From contig NZ_CP068564.1 in NCBI RefSeq assembly GCF_016767175.1, forward strand, positions 186,001 through 250,000: a stretch of 64,000 bases of DNA. Direction: 5' to 3'. This document shows, in pieces, positions 18,755-26,029 of the stretch. A model generated the notes under the pieces. The model searched no databases and had not been told where the DNA came from. It was given only the letters and a program-made list of their open reading frames with translations. Within the stretch, counting starts at the first letter, position 1; the number at the start of each line of letters is the position of its first letter. The position numbers were made by a program, and so were the translations under genes. The DNA comes from Keratinibaculum paraultunense. Its GTDB lineage: Bacteria > Bacillota > Clostridia > Tissierellales > Tepidimicrobiaceae.

Positions 18755-19099
18755 AAAGGGTACCTCCTAAATAATTCTTTATAACATTATATCATAAATA
18801 CAATACTAAAGTCCTATATAATATGAGACAAAATTACTAATTTAAAAAAATTATGATTTATAGTTAAGAATATTAAACATTTTATGTTTATATGTATTAA
18901 AAATATTAAATGTTATAATAATTCAATTTAAGCAATATGTAAAATATTAAAAAAATTTACAATTAATTAATTATTTGTCGAACTATTGAATTTTTTGTCG
19001 TTCACTTATATAATGTTAATTGTTATAAAACTAACTATCCATCCATTTCGTAATAATAGAATATAGTGCCGTTTCCAATAATGAAAAGGAGGTATAAAA
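18755..19099. other. 345-bp AT-rich divergent intergenic region
   Basis: No gene is seen here. It carries the upstream regions of the - strand signalling gene and the + strand permease. Apart from the promoter at 18986-19014 I found only AT-rich runs and short weak inverted repeats (for example AAACAT/ATGTTT near 18876). Confidence 0.6.
18986..19014 (+). promoter_or_regulatory. Putative promoter of the YjeM-type permease
   Basis: TTGAAT (18986-18991), a 17-bp spacer and TATAAT (19009-19014). The leader to the ATG at 19100 would be about 80 nt. Confidence 0.6.
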
Positions 19100-20602
19100 A
19101 TGGCAAAGAAAGATACATCAAAGCTTACATTAGTCTCATTAATTCTTATGATCTTTACTTCAGTATATGGATTTAATAATATTCCAAGATCTTTTTATAA
19201 GATGGGATATGCGGCAATTCCATGGTTTATTTTAGCTGGAATTACTTTTTTCATTCCTTTTGCATTTATGATGGCAGAATATGGTGCAGCTTTTAAGAAT
19301 GAAAAAGGTGGAATTTATTCATGGATGGAAAAATCAGTTGGTTCTAAATTTGCATTTGTTGGTACTTTTATGTGGTATGCATCATATATAATTTGGATGG
19401 TAAATGTATCATCAGGCTTATGGGTACCGTTATCAAATGCTATATTTGGTGAGGATACAACTGCAAGTTGGTCAATATTTGGACTTTCTGCAACTCAAAC
19501 CTTAGGAATATTAGGGATATTATGGATATTATTTGTAACTTATATATCTACTAAAGGATTGGATAAGATTAAGAAGATTAGTTCAGTTGGAGGTATTGCA
19601 GTTTCAGCACTTAATATACTACTTTGGGTAGGAGCAATTGCAGTATTGATATTAAATAATGGGGAATTTGCAGAACCTATAGTGGGTTTAAAATCTTTTA
19701 CACAGCCTCCTAATCCAGAATATGCTGGAAATATATTGTCATCTCTTTCTTTTGTAGTTTATGCTATTTTTGCTTATGGAGGTATAGAAGCAGTTGGAGG
19801 TTTAGTTGATCAAACAGAAAATCCAGAAAAAACATTTCCTAAGGGTGTAGCTATTTCAGCCGTTATAATTTCAGTAGGGTATGCAATAGGCATATTATTG
19901 ATTGGTGCATTTACTAATTGGGAAAACGTTATAAATCAAGGAAATGTTCATTTAGGAAATGCTAGTTATGTGGTTATGAGTAATTTAGGTATTGAATTAG
20001 GCAGAGCTTTAGGTGTGAAAGAGGCTACAGCTATAGCTATGGGCAAAGGGATTGCTAGATTCTTTGGATTTTCAATATTTTTAACATTAATGGGAGCTTT
20101 CTTCACATTAACATATTCTCCACTTAAACAATTAATAGAAGGTACACCAAAGGATTTATGGCCAGGTAAATTAGCTGAGACTAAAGATGGTATGCCAGTT
20201 AATGCTATGAAAGTACAAGCTATTATAGTTGTGTTTATAATAGCGTTAGTATCCTTTGGAGGAGATTCAGTATCTAAGTTCTTTGATATACTTGTTATAA
20301 TGACTAATGTTGCAATGACATTACCATATATGTTTTTGGCAGGAGCATTTCCTTCCTTTAAGAAGAAAAAGGATATAGAGAAGCCATTTGAAGTATATAA
20401 GAGTTATAATAGTGCATTAATTTCTACAATAATAGTTGTATTAACAGTTGGATTTGCTAATTTCTTTACAATATTGGAGCCAGCATTAAATGGAGATATT
20501 AAATCTGCAGCTTGGTCTATTGCAGGACCAATTATATTTACAATTATGGCTTTACTAATGTATTCAAAATATGAAAAGAAATCAAATAAATTGAAAAAAT
20601 GA
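19100..20602 (+). CDS. yjeM: APC-family amino-acid permease, YjeM type
   Basis: 500 residues with about 12 hydrophobic membrane segments. The N-terminus closely follows the YjeM pattern of the glutamate:GABA antiporter group: LTLVSLILMIFTSVYGF, then GYAAIPWFILAGITFFIPFA and MMAEYGAAFKNEKGGIYSWM. The glycine-rich first helix and the GGIYSW motif are typical of the APC superfamily, which moves amino acids with ions or by exchange across the cytoplasmic membrane. The substrate is not known from sequence; glutamate/GABA-like compounds are possible by family. RBS AAGGAGG is well placed. It is monocistronic, with its own promoter and a terminator at 20640. Confidence 0.85.
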   Translation: MAKKDTSKLTLVSLILMIFTSVYGFNNIPRSFYKMGYAAIPWFILAGITFFIPFAFMMAEYGAAFKNEKGGIYSWMEKSVGSKFAFVGTFMWYASYIIWMVNVSSGLWVPLSNAIFGEDTTASWSIFGLSATQTLGILGILWILFVTYISTKGLDKIKKISSVGGIAVSALNILLWVGAIAVLILNNGEFAEPIVGLKSFTQPPNPEYAGNILSSLSFVVYAIFAYGGIEAVGGLVDQTENPEKTFPKGVAISAVIISVGYAIGILLIGAFTNWENVINQGNVHLGNASYVVMSNLGIELGRALGVKEATAIAMGKGIARFFGFSIFLTLMGAFFTLTYSPLKQLIEGTPKDLWPGKLAETKDGMPVNAMKVQAIIVVFIIALVSFGGDSVSKFFDILVIMTNVAMTLPYMFLAGAFPSFKKKKDIEKPFEVYKSYNSALISTIIVVLTVGFANFFTILEPALNGDIKSAAWSIAGPIIFTIMALLMYSKYEKKSNKLKK

Positions 20603-20639
20603 AAGAAGTAGAATCATATAATTAATAATACTTTTATAA

Positions 20640-20676
20640 AAAGCACCTCACAGGTAAAATACTTGTGAGGTGCTTT
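20640..20676. terminator. Bidirectional terminator between convergent genes
   Basis: 17-bp stem (20640-20656 with 20660-20676, one G-T pair) and a 3-nt loop between the permease stop (20602) and the stop of the deacetylase gene on the opposite strand (20682). A-rich and T-rich flanks allow termination both ways. Confidence 0.8.
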
Positions 20677-20681
20677 AATAT

Positions 20682-21581
20682 TTATTCATAAATTCCATTT
20701 ACTATTCTTTTGAATCTGCTGAAAGGTACTTGAGGAGATATGCTAAATCTAGGTAATTCATATTTGTTTAAATCTTTAGTTACATATCCTGGTTTAATAG
20801 TAAATGCCATTTCGTAACCTGTATCTTTTAAGTATTTAATAGTGTTTTCATCATATACTCCATAAGGATATGAAAAATATTTAGCATTTAATAAATTTTT
20901 GCTCATAGTTAAGTCGTTTATAATAGTTTTTTTATCTGAAGCTAATAATAACTTGTTTCCATTTTTATCTACATCATGAAGTTTATATGTATGACTTTCA
21001 TAATCAAATACATCTTCATATTTATACGCTTCATGTATGCTTAAAGATTGGGTACTACTTGGATTAAAAGATGCTTGTATATCATCTACTCTATATCCTA
21101 ACATAAATATGGTGCCTCTAAAATTATATTTTTTCATTATAGGATAAGCATATAATGCATTGCTTAAATATCCATCATCAAAAGTTATAACTACAGTTTT
21201 TTCTGGGAAAGTAATTTCTCCATTTAAAAAGGATTGCAATTCGTCCAATGTTGCAGTATAAAAACCATTTTCATATAAATAATTCATTTGCTCTTCAAAA
21301 GTTTCTAAAGATAATACGCTATTATTTTCAGACCAATTATATTTATCTATGTCTTCTTGTTTTAATATGTGATGATATAAAAGTACTGGAATTTTTTCTG
21401 CCTTTTTTTCACTTATTTGATTTTTTAGTTTTAATATTTCATTACGCAATCTTTTATTTTCTTCATGGAGCAATTGATATTTTTCTTCTAAGTTTTCTAT
21501 ATTGTTTTCTGCATAGGCAATACCAATAGTTTGTCCTAATAAAATTATTGTTATTAGAAATATTATTTTTAATTTTTTCAT
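20682..21581 (-). CDS. Secreted polysaccharide deacetylase (NodB/CE4 family)
   Basis: 299 residues: signal peptide (KIIFLITIILLGQTIGIAYA), a coiled coil at about 28-60 (EKYQLLHEENKRLRNEILKL), then a NodB-homology domain. Catalytic motifs are present: TFDDGYLSN (base Asp and metal Asp), SHTYKLH (the HxxxxH metal pair) and YFSYPYG. CE4 enzymes remove N-acetyl groups from peptidoglycan or wall polysaccharide using a divalent metal, outside the cell. The coiled coil may oligomerise it or hold it near the wall. It looks intact. RBS GGAGTG precedes the ATG. Which wall polymer is the substrate cannot be told. Confidence 0.88.
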   Translation of the reverse strand: MKKLKIIFLITIILLGQTIGIAYAENNIENLEEKYQLLHEENKRLRNEILKLKNQISEKKAEKIPVLLYHHILKQEDIDKYNWSENNSVLSLETFEEQMNYLYENGFYTATLDELQSFLNGEITFPEKTVVITFDDGYLSNALYAYPIMKKYNFRGTIFMLGYRVDDIQASFNPSSTQSLSIHEAYKYEDVFDYESHTYKLHDVDKNGNKLLLASDKKTIINDLTMSKNLLNAKYFSYPYGVYDENTIKYLKDTGYEMAFTIKPGYVTKDLNKYELPRFSISPQVPFSRFKRIVNGIYE

Positions 21582-21625
21582 ATGAGCACTCCTTTTCTGT
21601 AAAATGAGTTGGAAAAACTAATGAA

Positions 21626-21659
21626 TAATAGTACTAGAGATATATCTCTAGTACTATTA
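21626..21659. terminator. 34-bp perfect palindrome, terminator of spoVS
   Basis: 17-bp arms with no loop bases (centre between 21642 and 21643; arm core AGTACTAGAGATA). It is positioned 10 bp after the spoVS stop on the - strand. There is no strong U-run after it, so it may also act as an mRNA-stabilising hairpin. Confidence 0.6.
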
Positions 21660-21668
21660 AAATTTTAA

Positions 21669-22013
21669 TTATATTATTTCTAAATTATCAGGTTCTTTTG
21701 TATCTTCTTCTACTTTTTCTAATTCAACATCTTCTTCGATTGATTGTTCTTTTTCTCGAGTTTCGACTATAAGTCTCATAGCAGTTCTATTTTCTCCGTC
21801 AATTTCTACATCTACAAAAGCGGGAATAGTAATTAAATCCACTTCATCTGATGTAATAAAGTTTCTAGCTGATGCTATTGCCTTTATAGCTTGATTTACT
21901 GCTCCAGCACCTATAGCTTGTAAAGCTACTTCATCTTCCTTTTCAAGAGCAGCTAATAATGCTCCAGCAACAGAAGCTGGTTTTGAATCACTTGCTACTT
22001 TTAATATAGTCAT
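21669..22013 (-). CDS. spoVS: Stage V sporulation protein S
   Basis: Residues 1-86 match SpoVS almost throughout: ILKVASDSKPASVAGALLAA, LQAIGAGAVNQAIKAIASAR, DLITIPAFVDVEIDGENRTA, MRLIVE. SpoVS is a small Alba-like protein needed for normal spore coat assembly and septation timing. The usual protein ends near residue 86; this one has about 28 extra acidic residues (EQSIEEDVELEKVEEDTKEP). RBS AAAGGGGG lies about 12 bp before the ATG. It stands alone, divergent from a small membrane protein and followed by a palindromic terminator. It supports a spore-forming host. Confidence 0.92.
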   Translation of the reverse strand: MTILKVASDSKPASVAGALLAALEKEDEVALQAIGAGAVNQAIKAIASARNFITSDEVDLITIPAFVDVEIDGENRTAMRLIVETREKEQSIEEDVELEKVEEDTKEPDNLEII

Positions 22014-22222
22014 TTAAAACATTTCCCCCTTTTAATATTTCATATTATTGCCTATATAAGAGTATATCATAAAAAAAGGGCTTAGTGAACTACTTATAAA
22101 GGATGAAATCAAATTATTTGAAAAGGTAAAAGACTATTGGTAAATATAATGATATAATTTACTTAGCATAGGTATATTCAATACTAATATGGGTATATAA
22201 TTCAATGTCAGGAGAGATATAT

Positions 22223-22381
22223 ATGATATTAGGATGTTTAATTACAATCATAGTTTTTATATTTGTACTTATTATTTTTATTTTTACAGGTACAGCTATT
22301 ACTTTTAGTTTAATGGCTAGAATATTAATTCCTCTGCTACTTATATGGCTAGGAATAAAGATTATTAAAAGCTTTTGTTAA
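22223..22381 (+). CDS. Small membrane protein (52 residues)
   Basis: An ATG at 22223 with RBS AGGAGAG opens a 52-residue frame starting MILGCLITIIVFIFVLIIFI. It has two hydrophobic stretches (about 3-24 and 30-48) split by a short polar turn, ending KIIKSFC. I recognise no family. It lies 33 bp upstream of the SDH-type membrane protease and probably shares its transcript. The good ribosome site and membrane-like composition argue that it is real, but with no homologue comparison the confidence is moderate. Confidence 0.55.
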   Translation: MILGCLITIIVFIFVLIIFIFTGTAITFSLMARILIPLLLIWLGIKIIKSFC

Positions 22382-22413
22382 AATTTTTAAATAATAAAAG
22401 GAGTGGTGTTAGT

Positions 22414-23240
22414 ATGTTGTGGAATATATTACTATTGTTTTTTATGATTTCAGCACTTCAACCTGCAATTAAACAGGCAGTATTAAAAGCTTCTAGGCAA
22501 AATTTAATATCAAAAATAGAAAAGAAACGTAATTCGAGAGTTATTACCCTTATCCATAGACAAGAGACCATAAGTTTACTTGGATTTCCAGTTATGCGTT
22601 ATATTGACATTAATGATTCAGAACGAATTATAAGTGTTATACAAATGACAGATCCTGATATGCCAATAGATGTGATATTACATACACCAGGAGGATTAGC
22701 GTTAGCTGCTTTGCAAATAGCCAGTGCTTTAAGAAAGCATAGAGGAAAGGTTACGGGGTACATGTACCTTATTATGCTATGTCAGGAGGCACTCTTATAG
22801 CTTTAGCAGCAGATGAGATAGTTATGGGAGAACATTCTACTTTAGGACCTGTAGACCCGCAGATTGGGCAGTATCCAGCTCCATCTATAGTTAATGTTCT
22901 AAAACAAAAAGATGTTTCAGATATTGATGATGAAACCCTTATATTGGCTGATATTTCACAAAAGGCAATAAATCAGTTGGAAGGTTGTATATTAAAACTT
23001 TTACCAGACAGGTATTCTGAAGAAGAAAAGAAAAATATTGCTGAAACATTAACTCAAGGTCGCTGGACTCATGATTTTCCAATTAGTGTTGATATAGCAA
23101 AAAGTTTAGGACTTAATGTAAATACTGATGTGCCAAAGGAGATATATGCACTTATGGATTTATATCCTCAACCAGTTAGAAGCAGTTCTGATATAAATTA
23201 TCAGCCTAAATATAGAGAAAAGCAAGAAAATGGAAATTAA
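22414..23240 (+). pseudogene. SDH/ClpP-class serine protease, broken by a frameshift
   Basis: Two adjacent frames encode one protein of the SDH (SppA/ClpP-like) serine protease family. The first (ATG at 22414, RBS AAAGGAG) gives a membrane anchor, HRQETISLLGFPVMRYIDI, HTPGGLALAALQIA and KHRGKVT. It then leaves the family pattern and stops at 22800. The second frame, read from about 22758, continues VHVPYYAMSGGTLIALAADE, which holds the nucleophile Ser, and PVDPQIGQYPAPS. The break falls at GGGG (22755-22758): removing two bases restores KVTVHVPYYAMSGG. The product as written lacks its active-site serine. A sequencing or assembly error at this run is the main alternative to a real mutation. 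No ribosome site precedes the internal ATG at 22779. Confidence 0.8.
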
Positions 23241-23259
23241 TTGCTACAATTTTAAGTAT

Positions 23260-23315
23260 AACTGGCTTATTTGCCTTTTGTAATCCTAATTTTCATGGGC
23301 TTTAAGCCAGTTTTT
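23260..23315. terminator. Possible long-loop terminator after the SDH protease
   Basis: 10-bp perfect arms AACTGGCTTA (23260-23269) and TAAGCCAGTT (23303-23312) are followed by TTT, with a 33-nt loop. It lies just after the protease stop and before the convergent phosphoesterase stop. Confidence 0.5.
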
Positions 23316-23341
23316 AAAATTTTCTTTTCAGTATTCACCTC

Positions 23342-24094
23342 CTATATGCCTAAAAATATTCTTTTATATAAAAAATTAGGAAGATTATTCTTTTTTATTT
23401 TCTGTGCAGTTTTTTCTATATCGTATGGAAGTCTAATATATTTTATGCTTTTTTCAACAGTATCATATATTACAAAACAACTTTTATTATTATAATCTCT
23501 AGGTTGTCCTACAGAGCCTATATTGAATATATAGCCTTTGTTTTCTTCTAATTGTATTTTATAATCGTAATCTATATGAGATGTCATCTCTATCGTTGCA
23601 GGAGAGTTACTTTTATCTAAAACATAGTATTTAGGAACATGGGTATGTCCTACAAATAATAATTTTGTTTCCATTACTTGAAAATTTTCGTATGCGTCAT
23701 ATATATTATATAAGTATAAAAATTCTTCTGGGTTTATCAATGTTCCATGAGATATGGTAAAGTTTTCTTCTTTATATAATTTTGTTAATGGTAAATTTTT
23801 TAATATATTTTTATTTTCTATTGTTAGTTCATTTATAGTCCAAAGCAAAGCTTCTTTAGCTATTGGATTAAAATAATCTAAAAATTCTATATGTGTTACA
23901 GCAAAATCGTGATTACCTTGTATGCAATCATATTTTTTTACAAGCTGTACACATTCGTTTGGATTTGCCATGTATCCTACTATATCTCCAAGAACTATTA
24001 TATTATTCACTTTTTCTTCAGTAGTTAAATATTCTAATACTTTTTCTAGAGCTTCCAAATTTCCATGAATATCGCTTATTAATCCAATTTTCAA
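23342..24094 (-). CDS. Calcineurin-like metallophosphoesterase
   Basis: 250 residues with the complete metallophosphoesterase signature: GLISDIHGNLEAL (DxH), VLGDIVGY (GD), CIQGNHDFAV (GNHD) and FVGHTHVP (GHxH). The size and the downstream AT-rich C-terminal strand pattern fit the YfcE/DUF2436-like single-domain phosphodiesterases. It is cytoplasmic and needs two divalent metals; the substrate (phosphodiester, nucleotide or phosphoprotein) is not predictable. The start is TTG with RBS AAGGAGG about 9 bp upstream. It lies downstream of pepV on the same strand, separated by a strong hairpin, so it may be transcribed separately. Confidence 0.85.
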   Translation of the reverse strand: MKIGLISDIHGNLEALEKVLEYLTTEEKVNNIIVLGDIVGYMANPNECVQLVKKYDCIQGNHDFAVTHIEFLDYFNPIAKEALLWTINELTIENKNILKNLPLTKLYKEENFTISHGTLINPEEFLYLYNIYDAYENFQVMETKLLFVGHTHVPKYYVLDKSNSPATIEMTSHIDYDYKIQLEENKGYIFNIGSVGQPRDYNNKSCFVIYDTVEKSIKYIRLPYDIEKTAQKIKKNNLPNFLYKRIFLGI

Positions 24095-24114
24095 TATAGT
24101 AGCCTCCTTATATT

Positions 24115-24164
24115 ATAAGATAATAAGACCATCTTACAAGTAAAAGATGGTCTTATTATCTTAT
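24115..24164. terminator. Strong 21-bp stem terminator of pepV
   Basis: Perfect 21-bp arms (24115-24135 and 24144-24164) with an 8-nt loop begin 4 bp after the pepV stop on the - strand. The core is AAGACCATCTT/AAGATGGTCTT. It also lies just upstream of the phosphoesterase ribosome site. Confidence 0.8.
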
Positions 24165-24167
24165 TAA

Positions 24168-25565
24168 TTATTTTGCTAATTCGTATATCGCCTTTCCATA
24201 TATTCTAGTTAAGAGCAATAGATGGTCTATAGATATAAACTCATTTGGCTGATGAGCTAATTCTTCTTGATCTGGAAGTACAGGTCCAAATGCTACTGCA
24301 TTTTCCATAGCCCTAGCATAGGTTCCGCCACCTATAACTAATGGTTCATTTTCTTCATCTCCTGTTTCTTCTCTATATACTTTCATCAATTTTTGAACTA
24401 AAAAATGATCTTCTGGAATATACAAAGGCTTCATTTCATCGTCGTCTTCAATTAGTTCAATCCCTGTACCCTTTAAATTTTCTCTAATTCCATCATATAC
24501 TTGTTGAGCTGTAAATGTAATAGGGTATCTTATATTTATGGATAGTACTATTTTGTCATCTTCCATGCGTATAACTCCTGGGTTGAAGTTTAATTTTCCA
24601 GATACTTCATCTTCAAATCCGCATCCTATTCCTTCGCCATGATGTTTAAAGGCTATTTTTTCATTATACATATTTATGAATTTACATATATCACATTCGC
24701 AATCTATTATGGTTCCTAAAAACTGCATTATATAGGTTATAGCATTTTTACCTTTTTCAGGAGTAGAACCATGAGCTGAAACTCCTTTTGCTTTTATTGT
24801 GAAAGTGAACCCTTTCCTTTCTAGAATCATTTGATATTGATTCTTTTCCATAAATTTATCAAAGGCGTCTTCCACTAGTTTACTATCTTTAGTTTCTAAT
24901 GTAACTTCACAGTAGTCTGGAACCATGTTTACTGCACTTCCACCTTTTATATTTTTTATTACTATATTGTTTGCACAATTGGTATTTATGTCTTTAACTA
25001 AATCAAATTTGATGATCCCTTTTTCGCCATGAATAACAGGGAAATTAGCATCGGGAGTAAATCCAATATCTGGAGATTTTTCGTGTTCAAAATAATATTT
25101 CATACATCCCCAGCCTGTTTCTTCATTAGTACCAAATATAAGTCTTACTTTTTTGTTTAAAGGTACTTTCATATCCTTTAGTATGTTCATAGCATGTAAA
25201 ACTGCCATAGCAGGTCCTTTATCATCTATAGAACCTCTACCATATAGTTTTCCATCATGTATTTCTGCTGCATAAGGTGGATATTTCCATCCATCTCCTT
25301 CAGGCACCACATCTAGGTGAACTAATATTCCTAATGTTTCTTCACCTTCACCAAATTCTGCATATCCTGCATATCCATCTAAATTTTTAGTTTTAAATCC
25401 CATTTGTTCTGCTAAATTTAGAGCATATTCTAGTGCTTTATAAGGACCTTCTCCAAAAGGCATACCTTCTTTTGGTTCATCTTCAACACTTTTTATTTTT
25501 ATAATCTCTTGAGTTGTGGATATTATATCATCTTTTCTTTGTTCTACCATTTCTTTAATATTCAT
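24168..25565 (-). CDS. pepV: Dipeptidase PepV (M20A)
   Basis: 465 residues from the ATG at 25565. The GTG at 25571 directly abuts the AGGAG ribosome site and is an unlikely start. PepV/M20A motifs are clear: GILVHLDVVPEGDGW (first Zn ligand His-Leu-Asp), LYGRGSIDDKGPA (bridging Asp), FGTNEETGWGCMKYY (catalytic Glu) and GGGTYARAM. A lid/dimerisation domain sits in the middle. The enzyme hydrolyses dipeptides in the cytoplasm, releasing amino acids after peptide uptake. The OPT peptide transporter lies about 0.5 kb upstream on the same strand, which fits peptide catabolism. Length and motifs are normal. Confidence 0.93.
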   Translation of the reverse strand: MNIKEMVEQRKDDIISTTQEIIKIKSVEDEPKEGMPFGEGPYKALEYALNLAEQMGFKTKNLDGYAGYAEFGEGEETLGILVHLDVVPEGDGWKYPPYAAEIHDGKLYGRGSIDDKGPAMAVLHAMNILKDMKVPLNKKVRLIFGTNEETGWGCMKYYFEHEKSPDIGFTPDANFPVIHGEKGIIKFDLVKDINTNCANNIVIKNIKGGSAVNMVPDYCEVTLETKDSKLVEDAFDKFMEKNQYQMILERKGFTFTIKAKGVSAHGSTPEKGKNAITYIMQFLGTIIDCECDICKFINMYNEKIAFKHHGEGIGCGFEDEVSGKLNFNPGVIRMEDDKIVLSINIRYPITFTAQQVYDGIRENLKGTGIELIEDDDEMKPLYIPEDHFLVQKLMKVYREETGDEENEPLVIGGGTYARAMENAVAFGPVLPDQEELAHQPNEFISIDHLLLLTRIYGKAIYELAK

Positions 25566-25613
25566 ACACACTCCTGGTATTTATAATTACCAGGATTTCA
25601 CCACCTTTCTTTT

Positions 25614-25970
25614 TTATTCAATGAATTTAATAAAATCATTGCTTTTTAATATATTAACATATTGTATCAGTCTTTCATATAAAGGCTCTGCTTTTTCACC
25701 AAATTTTTCTTCTATAAGTTTACCAATTTGATATATATTATTGTTACCATCTATGTTGCTCCATATAAAGCTACCTATTTCATCTAAATCGATTTTTAAA
25801 TTTTCAGGAGCAAAGAATAACTTTATAGCTATTTTTTCAATAAAAGAGTCTCTGGGAACTATCAATTGAATATTACCATTACTTTTTACTTTATATTTAA
25901 TTTTTTCCGATTTAATAGGTATAAGTGTTAAGTAGTTTTTATCCTTTTTTTCTTTTTTATTTCGTATCAA
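25614..25970 (-). CDS. PqqD-family small protein
   Basis: About 118 residues from a TTG at 25970, which has AGGTG 10 bp upstream; the longer frame to 25988 would start inside that ribosome site. The C-terminal half (LDEIGSFIWSNIDGNNNIYQIGKLIEEKFGEK) is typical of the PqqD fold, a winged-helix-like recognition element that binds leader peptides for radical SAM or other modifying enzymes. Here no radical SAM partner or precursor peptide is nearby: it lies between pepV and an OPT transporter. Stand-alone PqqD-like proteins are common in clostridia and their role is not known. The N-terminal 45 residues are Lys-rich. Confidence 0.65.
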   Translation of the reverse strand: MIRNKKEKKDKNYLTLIPIKSEKIKYKVKSNGNIQLIVPRDSFIEKIAIKLFFAPENLKIDLDEIGSFIWSNIDGNNNIYQIGKLIEEKFGEKAEPLYERLIQYVNILKSNDFIKFIE

Positions 25971-25993
25971 TTTTATTATACACCTCAATTAGG

Positions 25994-26029
25994 AAAAATT
26001 ATCTTGGGGATGTCCCCAAGATAATTTTT
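25994..26029. terminator. Palindromic terminator overlapping the OPT gene stop
   Basis: Perfect 17-bp arms (25994-26010 and 26013-26029) around a 2-nt centre; the inner core is CTTGGGGA/TCCCCAAG. It overlaps the stop codon of the - strand OPT gene and provides a U-run on that strand. Its G4/C4 core resembles the other palindromes at 13312 and 55557. Confidence 0.8.

Noticed and set aside
22755-22779. Programmed -1 frameshift in the SDH protease
   Set aside because: GGGG is not a standard slippery heptamer and no downstream stem or internal ribosome site is evident; mutation or sequencing error fits better.
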